From: Noviherbaspirillum_A sp047237965
Lineage (GTDB): Bacteria > Pseudomonadota > Gammaproteobacteria > Burkholderiales > Burkholderiaceae_D
NCBI RefSeq assembly: GCF_047237965.1
Contig: NZ_JBDFLX010000001.1
Span: 930,001-994,000 of the forward strand
Length of the DNA stretch: 64,000 nt
Direction of reading: 5' to 3'
The position numbers were made by a program, and so were the translations under genes. Under the pieces are notes generated by a model. It was not told the DNA's origin and did not search any database. It saw nothing but the letters and a program-made list of their open reading frames with translations. Below, piece after piece: positions 24,527-33,645 of the stretch. Within the stretch, counting starts at the first letter, position 1, and every line of letters starts with the position of its first letter.

Positions 24527-26431
24527 TCAGCCGGGCGGCGCCTGCCTGCGGCCGGGCGCGGCGAAGGTCGACAGCGCTTCGCTGATATCGGCGAATTTCA
24601 CGGGCTTTCCGCACAGCCGGTCGAAGCCGGCGTCGCGCGCGCGCTGCACGTCAGCCGGGCTGTTGTAGCCGGAGACCGCAACCAGCGGGATATGCTGCAG
24701 GGCCGGATCGGCGCGCAGCGCCCGGGCGAACGCAAAGCCATCCATGTCGCCTGGCAAGCCAATGTCGCAGAAGATCAGCTGCGGCATGATCTCGTGCGCA
24801 ATCTTCAGGCCGGAATGCGCGTCGGAGGTGATATCGAGCTCGCAGCCCATGATTTCCAGCATGTGCCTGAACAGCTGAGCAAAATCGCGGTTGTCCTCGA
24901 TGGCCAGCACCCGCAGTTGCGGCTTGTCGTCGCCCGCAGCCGCCTGGCTGCCCTGGCCGGCGCCGCCCGGCTGGTTCAGCAGCGGCAGCGTGACGGTGAT
25001 GGTCTGGCCCTGCCCCGGGCCCGGGCTGGCGGCGTGCAGGCTGCCCTGGTGCAGCGCGGCGATCGCCTGCGCCGCGGTCAGGGCCACGCTCATGCTGCCC
25101 TTGCTGCTGCCGGCGGCAGGCTCGGCCAGCGGGTTAGCCTGCTCGCCAAAGCCCGGCCCATGGTCGCGGAACGCGATGCAGACGCTCTGCCCCTGCACCT
25201 CGATGCCGATCTGCAGCCGACGCCCGGCGGGACTGGCCTTGACCGCATGCTGCAGCAGGCTCTCGAACAGCTGCCCGAGCCGCCGGCCATCCGCCATCAC
25301 GAACACCCGGCTTTCCGTGGCTTCCAGCTCGACGGCGCAGTTCTTTTCCTGCAGGCGCGGCGCCATCTCGCGCAGGGCCGCGGCCAGCACGTCATCGACC
25401 GCGGTCGGCGCGCCGGCCAGCCGGACGTCGCCAAACAGCAGCGCCGACAGGTCCACCATCCGTTCCAGCGTCTGGGTCAGCGCATGGATCTGCCGGTGCA
25501 GGATGTTGCCGGCGCTGCGCAGGCGGTCGTCCGCCAGTCCCACCACCTGGAACATGTCGGAGACGGCGCTGATCGCCGCGGCGGGGTTGCGCAGTTCGTG
25601 GCTGAACAGCGAAATGAAACGCTGATGCTGCAGATCGCGCTTGCGCGGCGCGGCCAAGGCCTCGCCCCCGGCTGCGTCGGCCGGCGCGGGCGCGGGCGTG
25701 TCAGGCGCGTCGCGTGTGTCGCGTGTGTCACGTGTATCGAGCCCGTCATGGGCCGATGCCGGCTCCAGCGTCTCCGGCTGCTGCAGCAGCCGGGCCAGTT
25801 CGGGTTCGCTTTCCAGGAAGGCGCGCAAGTCGGGTTCCACCGCAATGTCGGGATGCAGCCGGGCCCAGAAATGCACCTTGACGATATAGGCAATCAGCGA
25901 GAACAGCTGCCCGCTCCATTGCCGACCGAGCACATGCTGCACCGCGTCCCGGGCGCGCTGGTTGTGCTCCGGAGCCAGCGCGATCGCGCCGCAGGCCATG
26001 AACAGCGCCTGCTCGACCGGCTCGCCGGGCTGGGGCAGGCTGGTCAGCGCGCCCGATGCCGCCAGCAGCACCTGCAGCGCCGCCTGCAGATGGGTTGGAC
26101 GCGGCGGCAGGTAGCGCAGCAGCGTCATTACTTCCTCGACCGACTGCGGCGCCGCGCTGCGGTCGCCGGCGGGATAGCCCTGTCCGAGCAGGAAGCCCGC
26201 ATGCCGCATCACGCAGTAGCGGGCCGCACAGAACCGCGACAGATAAACGAACAGCCGCTCCTTGAACAACGAAGGCAGCGGATTGTCGAGATACGCTGCC
26301 TGCCCTTCCATCCAGAACTGCTGCAGCACTTCCGGCGCGGCCGGCGTGGACAGGAAGAGATTTGGCACCAGGCCAAGCCGATTTTGAATCTCTTGTTCGA
26401 ACTGCGCTTTGGACTGATAGCTGCTGGACAT
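24527..26431 (-). CDS. Hybrid kinase with N-terminal AhpD-like domain and atypical ATPase
   Basis: A 634-residue soluble protein. Residues 1-215 look like an AhpD/carboxymuconolactone decarboxylase-type helical domain: the helix FVYLSRFCAARYCVMRH resembles the AhpD CxxC-x3-His signature, but the first Cys position is Ala70 (Cys68 is two residues earlier), with Cys73 and His77 kept. A linker with a triple Asp-Thr-Arg repeat (232-240) leads to HisKA with His278 (FSHELRNP). The HATPase N box reads LLQHAVKAS with His395 instead of Asn, and the G2 Gly loop is not recognisable. The C-terminal receiver has Asp556 and Lys609. It may sense redox or peroxide; kinase activity is doubtful. Confidence 0.8.
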   Translation of the reverse strand: MSSSYQSKAQFEQEIQNRLGLVPNLFLSTPAAPEVLQQFWMEGQAAYLDNPLPSLFKERLFVYLSRFCAARYCVMRHAGFLLGQGYPAGDRSAAPQSVEEVMTLLRYLPPRPTHLQAALQVLLAASGALTSLPQPGEPVEQALFMACGAIALAPEHNQRARDAVQHVLGRQWSGQLFSLIAYIVKVHFWARLHPDIAVEPDLRAFLESEPELARLLQQPETLEPASAHDGLDTRDTRDTRDAPDTPAPAPADAAGGEALAAPRKRDLQHQRFISLFSHELRNPAAAISAVSDMFQVVGLADDRLRSAGNILHRQIHALTQTLERMVDLSALLFGDVRLAGAPTAVDDVLAAALREMAPRLQEKNCAVELEATESRVFVMADGRRLGQLFESLLQHAVKASPAGRRLQIGIEVQGQSVCIAFRDHGPGFGEQANPLAEPAAGSSKGSMSVALTAAQAIAALHQGSLHAASPGPGQGQTITVTLPLLNQPGGAGQGSQAAAGDDKPQLRVLAIEDNRDFAQLFRHMLEIMGCELDITSDAHSGLKIAHEIMPQLIFCDIGLPGDMDGFAFARALRADPALQHIPLVAVSGYNSPADVQRARDAGFDRLCGKPVKFADISEALSTFAAPGRRQAPPG

Positions 26432-26635
26432 AAAGAGTCAGGATAGCGGTGGAAAGAGTGAGGATGCGTGCCGTGCGGGCTGGCGCCGGTTCCCCGGCGG
26501 GTGGCGGGTGAGCGTAACACGAAACAGCCGGCCACCGGGACTGCCGCCGCCGTCTTTGCGCACGCGCATTGTCTGCCGTCATTCAGGCAGCGGATTGATC
26601 CGGGCCTTTGCGATACTGCGACAAAACCCCTCGCC

Positions 26636-27367
26636 ATGAACATCGATTCCAAGCCAACCCCTACTCCCATGCCGCTGGCGCGCGCCAGACGCACGGAACA
26701 GCCTGGCCTGGCGGCGCCGCGCGCCCAGCGCCGGCTTGGCGCGCTGGTATTCCTGCTCTGCGCCCTCGGCTTTTCGCTGCTGGCCTTTCAGGTCGCCCGC
26801 AATGGACCAGCCACCATGTTCGACCTGCCGCTGGCGCAATGGCTGCATGCGCACCAGGCCCCGGCGCTGACCGATGCGCTGCTCGCCATCACCCACCTGC
26901 ATGCCCCGGGCGGCATCGCGGTGCTGGCCAGCGGCCTGGCGATGTACCTGTGCCTGAAGCGGGATCATTACTGGCTGCTGGCCGTGATGCTCACCATGCC
27001 GGCCGGCATGGCGCTGAACATGCTGCTGAAGCTGGCATTTGCGCGCCAGCGTCCGGTATTCGACGAGCCGCTGCTGCACCTGGCGACCTTCAGCTTCCCC
27101 AGCGGCCACGCGGCCTACAGCACGATGCTGTATGGCCTGCTGGCGGCCTATGTCGCGCATCGGGTCGACCGCTGGCAGTGGCGCCTGGCCAGCGTGCTGG
27201 CCTGCGCCGCGCTCATTGGCCTGATCGCCTTCAGCCGGCTGTACCTGGGCGCGCATTACCTGACCGACGTGGTGGCTGGCATCCTCGAAGGCGTGGCCTG
27301 GCTGGCCCTGGTGTGGATGGGAGTGACCACGCTGCGCCGGCGCCAGCGGCCCGGCGCCGGGTACTAG
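26636..27367 (+). CDS. PAP2-family membrane phosphatase
   Basis: A 243-residue protein with about six helices and all three PAP2 motifs: KLAFARQRP, PSGHAAYST, and SRLYLGAHYLTDV. These catalyse hydrolysis of lipid phosphates such as undecaprenyl pyrophosphate or phosphatidic acid at the periplasmic face. The ATG at 26636 is chosen because the longer opening adds a non-conserved stretch in the divergent promoter region. It converges with the pirin gene. Confidence 0.88.
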   Translation: MNIDSKPTPTPMPLARARRTEQPGLAAPRAQRRLGALVFLLCALGFSLLAFQVARNGPATMFDLPLAQWLHAHQAPALTDALLAITHLHAPGGIAVLASGLAMYLCLKRDHYWLLAVMLTMPAGMALNMLLKLAFARQRPVFDEPLLHLATFSFPSGHAAYSTMLYGLLAAYVAHRVDRWQWRLASVLACAALIGLIAFSRLYLGAHYLTDVVAGILEGVAWLALVWMGVTTLRRRQRPGAGY

Positions 27368-27400
27368 TACCCGGCCGTTCGGCGCCGCAGCAGCAGGCGC

Positions 27401-28297
27401 CTAGCTGAACGACTCGGGCGGCTTCGGCTCGCCAGGCAGGGGAATGAACTCGGTCTCGCCCGGTACGGTATCGAAGCCGCCATTGCGCCAGCGTTCCTTG
27501 GCTTCCTCGATGAAGGCGCGGTCGCTGGCGACGAAATTCCACCACAGGAAACGCTCGCCATCCATCGGCTCGCCGCCCAGCAGCATCAGTCGCGCCGGCG
27601 ACAGCGCCTGCAGCGTTACCGGCTCGGCCTGGTTCAGCACCGCCATCTGCCCGGCAGGCAGCACGCCTTCGTTGATGCTGACGTCGCCCGAGAGCGGGTA
27701 GATGCCGCGCTCGGCATAGGCATCCGGCAGCACGAAGCTGGCGCCGGCTTCCATCTCCACGGCGATGTAGAACATGCTGGAGGCGCATTGCACCGGCGAG
27801 GTCTGGCCGAAGGCGCTGCCGGCGATCAGCCGCATCGACACGCCAGGCATCTCGATGACGGGCAGCGTGGCGGCCGGATGGTGAACGAAGGCCGGGTCGC
27901 AGTGTTCCTGATCGCGTGGCAGCGCCACCCAGGTCTGCAGTCCCTGCATACGGCCGCCGCTGGCGCGCAGGTCGGCCGGCGTGCGCTCCGAATGCACGAT
28001 GCCGCGCCCGGCCGTCATCCAGTTCACGTCGCCGGCGGTAATGCGCTGCAGCGAGCCCAGCGAATCGCGGTGCTCGATGGCGCCCTCGAACAGATAGGTC
28101 ACCGTGGCAAGGCCGATATGCGGATGCGGCCGCACGTCGATGCCCTGCCCCGGCCCGAATTCCGCCGGCCCCATGTGATCGAAGAACACGAACGGTCCCA
28201 CCATGCGCCGCGCCGCCGATGGCAGCAGGCGCCGCACCGAGAATCCGCCGAGGTCGCGCTCATGGGGGGCGATGGCAATGAAAGGCTGCATGGACAT
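27401..28297 (-). CDS. Pirin-family protein
   Basis: A 298-residue bicupin. The N-terminal cupin contains the metal-binding HPHIGLATVTYLFEG and HRDSLGS...GIVHSE signature of pirin. Bacterial pirins include quercetinases and redox-linked regulators; which applies here cannot be told. The start at 28297 has GGGAG upstream; the frame remains open further but without protein-like sequence. It is separated from tesB by 38 bases on the same strand. Confidence 0.88.
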   Translation of the reverse strand: MSMQPFIAIAPHERDLGGFSVRRLLPSAARRMVGPFVFFDHMGPAEFGPGQGIDVRPHPHIGLATVTYLFEGAIEHRDSLGSLQRITAGDVNWMTAGRGIVHSERTPADLRASGGRMQGLQTWVALPRDQEHCDPAFVHHPAATLPVIEMPGVSMRLIAGSAFGQTSPVQCASSMFYIAVEMEAGASFVLPDAYAERGIYPLSGDVSINEGVLPAGQMAVLNQAEPVTLQALSPARLMLLGGEPMDGERFLWWNFVASDRAFIEEAKERWRNGGFDTVPGETEFIPLPGEPKPPESFS

Positions 28298-28335
28298 GAT
28301 CGTGCTCCCAGCTTGTGATGGGTGAAATGAAGGAA

Positions 28336-29205
28336 TCAGCCGGCGGCGGGCCGCGGACTGCGCAGTCGGATCAGGCCTTCCTGTGCGATGGTCGCCACCA
28401 GCACGCCCTGCCGGTCGTACACATAGCCCAGGCACAGGCCGCGCCCGCCCGAGGCGTTCGGACTTTCCATCTCGAAGCGCAGCCAGTCGTCCATCCGGAA
28501 CGGCCGGTGGAACCAGATCGTGTGGTCGAGGCTGGCGATCTGCAGCCGGCGGTCGCCGGGGCGCACATCGTGCGGCTGCAGCGAGGTCCACAGCAGGCCG
28601 TAGTCGGAGACGTAGGCAAACAGCGCTTCATTGATCAGCGGGTCGTCGCCCAGCGTGATCGGCGCGCGGGTCCATACCTGCTTGTTTGGCTCGGTGGTGT
28701 GGCTGCTGAAGATATCGCCGCCGCTCTCGGCCCGGAAATCGACCGGCACCGGCTGGTAGGGACGCGCCGCATTGGCCTGGTTGCGCCAGCGCGGCAGCAG
28801 CGATTCGATCCGCTCCGGATCGGCATCGGTAGGCATGTCCTTCTGGTGCGACAGGCCCACTTCCACCGCCTGGAACGAGGCCGACATCACGAAGATCCGA
28901 CGTCCTTCCTGGAACGCCACCACGCGCCGGGTGCTGAAGCTGCCGCCGTCGCGCACCCGCTCGACCTCATAATCGATCGGCAGCCGGTGATTGCCCGCCA
29001 GCAGGAACATCGCATGCATCGAATGCGGACGCCGCCCGTCGACCGTCTTGACGGCCGCATACAGGGACTGACCCAGCACCTGTCCGCCGAACACATTCGG
29101 GCTGCCCATGAAGTGGCTCTGGCCACGGTAGCGGTCGGCGCCGATTTCCTCGAGCTGCAGCAGGCGGATGATTTCTTCGGTGTTGTAGAGCGTCGGGTCT
29201 GGCAT
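28336..29205 (-). CDS. tesB: Acyl-CoA thioesterase II
   Basis: A 289-residue double hot-dog protein of normal TesB size (E. coli 286). The N-terminus IIRLLQLEEIGADRYRG aligns with known TesB starts; FGGQVLGQSLYAA and the C-terminal IASLDHTIWFHRPF with DDW are characteristic of the family, including the catalytic Asp. It releases free fatty acid and CoA from acyl-CoA. Upstream in-frame starts run through the 157-bp palindromic element and are rejected. Confidence 0.9.
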   Translation of the reverse strand: MPDPTLYNTEEIIRLLQLEEIGADRYRGQSHFMGSPNVFGGQVLGQSLYAAVKTVDGRRPHSMHAMFLLAGNHRLPIDYEVERVRDGGSFSTRRVVAFQEGRRIFVMSASFQAVEVGLSHQKDMPTDADPERIESLLPRWRNQANAARPYQPVPVDFRAESGGDIFSSHTTEPNKQVWTRAPITLGDDPLINEALFAYVSDYGLLWTSLQPHDVRPGDRRLQIASLDHTIWFHRPFRMDDWLRFEMESPNASGGRGLCLGYVYDRQGVLVATIAQEGLIRLRSPRPAAG

Positions 29206-29555
29206 GGGCAAGGGTGGAATGTTAAACAGAATGAAACGCATCTTATTCCAGTTTGACCACTGTCGTCGATGATCGACTAGGTTAAGGTTTCGACAATACC
29301 GGGGAGTATGATGCTTATACCAATCCCAATTCATAACGCGCCAGATGAAACCGATGGATTTTTTCGTCTGGCAAGGCGGGTGAGGAGTCAATAGCCCAGC
29401 TATTGACGACGATCCCAACGCGGCTAGGCGGAAAAAGACACGGTTTCATGGCGCATTATGGGTTGGGATTGGTATTACATGCGCGGCCATGCGGCCGGCT
29501 CTCCCGAAACGGCCGCGCATGCACCTGATGATCTCCACTTATGGAAGCACGCCCC
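29206..29555. other. Divergent tesB-ppnN intergenic region, 350 bases
   Basis: Contains the palindromic element at 29318-29474. The 112 bases on the tesB side and 81 bases on the ppnN side should hold both promoters. No other structure is seen. Confidence 0.5.
29318..29474. mobile_element. 157-bp full-length palindromic element (MITE- or ERIC-like)
   Basis: The two ends are TACCAATCCCAA and TTGGGATTGGTA, and outer arms of about 37 bases match with only a few mismatches (CATAACGCGCCA against TGGCGCATTATG). The similarity continues inwards in weaker form to a centre where GTCAATAG and CTATTGAC flank five bases (29387-29407). The midpoint of the ends coincides with this centre, so the whole unit can fold as one hairpin. 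TTA at 29315-29317 and again at 29475-29477 looks like a target duplication. No ORF inside. Confidence 0.75.
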
Positions 29556-30926
29556 ATGGAATATAAAGTCGTCGATACCCAGATCTCTCCGGAAGGCCGC
29601 CTGGAAGTCCTGTCCAAGGCCGAAATTCACAAACTGCTGGATAACAGCCACGGCGGACTGCACCAGGTCTTCCGCAACTGCTCCCTTGCCGTGCTCAACT
29701 GCGGCAACTACCTCGACGACGGCAAGGAACTGCTGGAACGCTACCCTTCCTTCGACATCGACATCATCGAGCGGGAACGCGGCATCAAGTTGGACATCAA
29801 GGGCGCGCCGGCCAGCGCCTTCGTCGACGACAAGATGATCAGGGGCATCCACGAGCACCTGTTCGCCGTGCTGCGCGACGTGCTGTTCATTGCCGACGAA
29901 GTCAACGGCAACGTCAACTTCGACCTCAACACCTCGGCCGGCATCACCGATGCGGTATTCCACATCATGCGCAATGCCGGCGTGATGCGCCCGCTCACCA
30001 ATCCCAATCTCGTGGTCTGCTGGGGCGGCCATTCGATTTCCCGGCTGGAGTACGACTATTCGAAGAAGGTCGGCTACGAACTCGGACTGCGCATGCTCGA
30101 CATCTGCACCGGCTGCGGCCCAGGCGCGATGAAGGGCCCGATGAAGGGCGCCACCATCGGCCATGCGAAACAGCGCATCGGCACCGGCCGCTATCTGGGC
30201 ATTTCCGAGCCGGGCATCATTGCGGCGGAGTCGCCCAATCCCATCGTCAATGACCTGGTGATCCTGCCCGATATCGAGAAGCGGCTGGAAGCGTTCGTGC
30301 GCACCGGCCATGGCATCGTCGTGTTCCCGGGCGGCGCCGGCACCGCCGAGGAAATCCTCTACATCCTCGGCATCCTGCTGCACCCGGACAATGCCGAGCA
30401 GCCCTTCCCGCTGGTCTTCACCGGCCCGCAGAACGCGGCCGACTATTTCGCCCAGATCGACGCCTTCATTGGCTTGACGCTCGGCGAGGAAGCGCAGCGG
30501 CGCTATGAAATCATCATCGACGACCCGGTGCGGGTAGCCAAGACCATGGAAGCCGGCATGCGCCGCGTCAGGGAATTCCGCAAGGCGCGGACGGATGCCT
30601 ATTACTTCAACTGGACGCTGAAGATCGACCACGAGTTCCAGAAGCCCTTCCTGCCCACCCACGAGAACATGCGCAACCTGCGCCTGCACAAGAACCAGCC
30701 GACGCACCTGCTGGCGGCCGACCTGCGGCGGGCCTTTTCGGGCGTGGTGGCCGGCAACGTGAAGGAGCAAGGCATCCGCGCGATCGAGCAGTACGGCCAT
30801 TTCGAGATCCATGGCGATCCGGCCATCATGGAGCCGATGGATGCGCTGCTGACCGCGTTCGTCGAGCAGCACCGGATGAAACTGCCCGGCAAGCAGTACG
30901 TTCCGTGCTACCGGGTCATCAAGTAG
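29556..30926 (+). CDS. ppnN: Nucleotide 5'-monophosphate nucleosidase PpnN (LOG family)
   Basis: A 456-residue protein matching E. coli PpnN (YgdH) along its length: FRNCSLAVLN, the LOG motif PGGAGTAEE near residue 258, and the C-terminal domain with PGKQYVPCYRVIK. It splits purine and pyrimidine monophosphates into base and ribose 5-phosphate and is known to be stimulated by (p)ppGpp. The ATG at 29556 has GGAAG eight bases upstream, which itself overlaps an alternative ATG at 29541. Its 3' end overlaps the convergent GST gene by eight bases. Confidence 0.92.
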   Translation: MEYKVVDTQISPEGRLEVLSKAEIHKLLDNSHGGLHQVFRNCSLAVLNCGNYLDDGKELLERYPSFDIDIIERERGIKLDIKGAPASAFVDDKMIRGIHEHLFAVLRDVLFIADEVNGNVNFDLNTSAGITDAVFHIMRNAGVMRPLTNPNLVVCWGGHSISRLEYDYSKKVGYELGLRMLDICTGCGPGAMKGPMKGATIGHAKQRIGTGRYLGISEPGIIAAESPNPIVNDLVILPDIEKRLEAFVRTGHGIVVFPGGAGTAEEILYILGILLHPDNAEQPFPLVFTGPQNAADYFAQIDAFIGLTLGEEAQRRYEIIIDDPVRVAKTMEAGMRRVREFRKARTDAYYFNWTLKIDHEFQKPFLPTHENMRNLRLHKNQPTHLLAADLRRAFSGVVAGNVKEQGIRAIEQYGHFEIHGDPAIMEPMDALLTAFVEQHRMKLPGKQYVPCYRVIK

Positions 30927-31668
30927 GGTTGGCGTAGGTCTGCGGCGCCTCACGGTCGGCGTCGAGCTCGGGATAGTGCCGGAAAATGCCTTGTTCGTTG
31001 AACGGCAGGCGGCGCGGGGATTGCAGATAGGCGGCAATCCGCGGCCGCCGCGCCACGGCGTCATGCAGGGCCATCAGGTGCGGCAGTCCGGGCGCGAGGT
31101 GCGACAGCGCCTTGGGAAATGCATACTTGAGCCCTTCAACGAGCTGGAACATCGACAGGTCGGCATAGCTCAGCGCCGCGCCGGCCAGGTAGTCCGGACC
31201 GTCCGGGTTCGCCTGGAGTATCCCCTCGAAGTAGCGCAGGAATTTCTCCATGCGGGCATCAGTGAAGTCGCGGGCACGCCGCAGCGCCTCGCTCTTCTGG
31301 TCGTCGTAGTACATTCCCGACGCGACAGGATGATGGGTGTCATGCGCTTCCGTCACCATGTCGGCGATCGTCAGCTGCAGTTGATTCACCCAGCAACGAC
31401 CGGCCTCCTCCGCGGGCGCCAGGCCGAGTCGTGGCCCTAGAAAATACAGGATATTGGCCGTTTGGCCGATCACCAAGCCATCAGATACAAGGAATGGCGG
31501 CGCAAACGGCGGATGGGCGGCGTCACGCTGCCCCATTGCCGCCATCAGCGCCGGACTTCCCTCCTCCCGGGCGACGTCCTGATAGTCGACACCGCTTTCC
31601 TCGAGCGCCAGCCTGACGAATTCGCCGCGGCCCTGTATGCCTGGCCAGTAATACAGTTGATAAGTCAT
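30919..31668 (-). CDS. Glutathione S-transferase family protein
   Basis: A 249-residue protein with an N-terminal thioredoxin-like domain (YQLYYWPGIQGRGEFVRLALEE, with the active-site Tyr region typical of sigma/alpha/S-crystallin-type GSTs) and a C-terminal all-helical domain (DYLAGAALSYADLSMFQ). The ATG at 31668 sits nine bases after AAGGA; an ATG two codons earlier (31674) is the alternative. It faces away from the interrupted acyl-AMP ligase gene across a 170-base AT-rich region. Confidence 0.85.
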   Translation of the reverse strand: MTYQLYYWPGIQGRGEFVRLALEESGVDYQDVAREEGSPALMAAMGQRDAAHPPFAPPFLVSDGLVIGQTANILYFLGPRLGLAPAEEAGRCWVNQLQLTIADMVTEAHDTHHPVASGMYYDDQKSEALRRARDFTDARMEKFLRYFEGILQANPDGPDYLAGAALSYADLSMFQLVEGLKYAFPKALSHLAPGLPHLMALHDAVARRPRIAAYLQSPRRLPFNEQGIFRHYPELDADREAPQTYANPT

Positions 31669-31774
31669 GAGCATTTTCCTTTACCGCTGAAATGGCTGCA
31701 GAGCGCAACAAGCGACAACAAGCAGCCGCAAAGATGCAATTCAGCAATGTTAATAAAGAATAATTATTGTTGTT

Positions 31775-31800
31775 GAAACATTCCTGGTGAACGAATGTTC
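31775..31800. promoter_or_regulatory. Imperfect dyad in AT-rich divergent promoter region
   Basis: GAAACATTC and GAATGTTC are inverted half-sites separated by nine bases; the second is also part of GAAC-N4-GTTC (31789-31800). It lies 45-70 bases before the acyl-AMP ligase start, just after an AT-rich stretch (31741-31775) that contrasts with the GC-rich surroundings. A regulator site for the GST/ligase pair is plausible. Confidence 0.35.
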
Positions 31801-31845
31801 GATCCCGCGAACGGCGCATACCGACTTTACCGGGAGAATGATTGA

Positions 31846-33576
31846 ATGACCGTGGAATCAAACGTATTTGCACAGCAAAATCTGGTTCAGACCCTCATTC
31901 ACCGTGCTGCCACCAACCCCGACGAAACAGCCTATCACTTCATCAGTGATCTTCCCGGCGCCCATATCAAGCTGACTTGCGCAAACCTGCTGTGGGAGGC
32001 AGCCAGCCTGGCCGTCGTCCTGCAGCAAGAAAATCTCGGCGGCAAGCCTGTGCTGCTTGCCTGCCGCACCAACCGCGCCTTCGTCGTCGGCCTCTACGCC
32101 TGCCTGCTGGCTGGCGGTATCGCCGTGCCGACCGCACCGCCGCGACGTGAAAGCCTGAAGCAGCGCATCCAGTTCATCGCCCGCCATGCCGGTGTGGCGG
32201 CCATCCTGACCGACAGCGACAGCGTGATGGCAACCGGCTTCATACCGGAACTGCCCAGGATCGCCATACCGCAGGAAAACGATACGGCTGGCCGGGCCGA
32301 TCCCTGTACGTGGGAACCGACGGAAATCCGCCCCGACACGCCTGCGCTGATTCAGTACACCTCGGGCACGGCCGCCGACCCACATGGCATTTTGCAGACC
32401 CACGGCCGCCTGGCGCGCGCCTGCGCCGCCGTCCGCCGTTCTTTCGGGCATGACCGGCAGAGCGTGAGCCTGATCACGCTGCCCCTGTTCCACGAGGTCG
32501 GCCTGATGTATGGCGTTCTGGAGCCGATGATGAGCGGCATTCCGGCCGTGCTGATGACACCCGCCCAGTTCGTGCAGCGTCCGGGACGCTGGCTCTACCT
32601 GATTCAGCATCACCGCGTCACCACCATCGGCGGCCCGAACTTCATGTTCGATATCCTGCTGCGCAAACTGCGTCCCAACCATCTTCGCGGCGTCGACCTG
32701 TCGTCGCTCCGGGTGTGCTTCTGCACCGGAGAGCAGGTGCGCGCCGCTACTCTGGCCCGCCTGCTCGACCTGCTGGGGCCGGTCGGCTTGAAATAGCAGG
32801 CGCTCCTGCCTTGCTACAGCCTGAGCGAGGCAGGCCGCCACGTCACCGGTTCGCTGGGAAAGGAAGGCCCGGGCACGGACCAGCCCGGCATTGCCGGCCT
32901 GTCGCATCCCGTGGTGAGCTGCGGCATGGCGCATGACGACAGCCGCATCCTGGTGGTCGACCCGGTCTCGCGCCGGCAGGCCGCCGAGGGCGAGGTCGGG
33001 GAAGTCTGGCTGCAGTGCGATTCCGCCGGCCTGGCCTACTGGAATGAGCCCCTGGTTTCCGAGGCGGTGTTCGGCGCCATGCTCGACGACGGCGACGGCC
33101 CCTTCATCCGTACCGGCGACATCGCGTATCTGCGGTCCGGCGAACTCTTCGTCGTCGGCCGCCTGGCCGACCGGATCCGGCTGTGCGGCGCCTACCATGC
33201 GCCGCAGGACCTGGAACTGCTGGCCGAGCGCAGCCATTGCGGCCTGCGCCCTTCCTCCTCGGCAGCGTTCACCGTGGATGGCGTGGAACGCCCCAAACTG
33301 GTCATCGTTTGCGAAATCAGGCGGGAACTCATGCGACGCCGGGAAAAATGGCCGCAGATGGAGACGGCAATCCGCAATGCGATCCGCCGGGTGCACCTGC
33401 TGCCCGTGGACGACGTCGTGCTGCTGGCATCAGGCAGCCTGCCCAAGACGTCCAGCGGCAAGGTCCGCCGCAACCAGTGCCGCACCGATTACCTCAACGG
33501 CACGCTGCCCACCGCCGACGCCCACGAGAGCAGGCGTCGCCATGGCGCCGAACCGGCGACGCCTTCCCATTACTAA
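31846..33576 (+). pseudogene. Fatty-acyl-AMP ligase (FAAL-like), interrupted by one in-frame TAG
   Basis: A 577-codon reading frame with a single amber codon at 32794-32796 after residue 316. The second part continues in the same frame to 33576. The first half has QYTSGTAADPHGILQTH (a degenerate A3 motif; usual SGSTGxPKG), the second CYSLSEAG (A5), RTGDIAYLRSGELFVVGR (A8) and LPKTSSGKVRR with the catalytic Lys. The layout GELFVVGR...PQDLE is typical of FAALs, which activate fatty acids as adenylates for transfer to a carrier protein. GLK-stop-QALLPCY aligns with the family pattern G-[FL]-[RK]-P-E-A without gaps, so one substitution made the stop. No frameshift seen. Confidence 0.8.
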
Positions 33577-33645
33577 GTCCCTGCGATGCGCGGCCGGGAG
33601 CCGGGCCGCTACCCAATCAAATCACCGCACCCACGGACGCAGACC

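Noticed and set aside
29206..29418. N-terminal extension of tesB
   Set aside because: Crosses part of the palindromic element and is absent from TesB proteins; the start at 29205 fits homologues.
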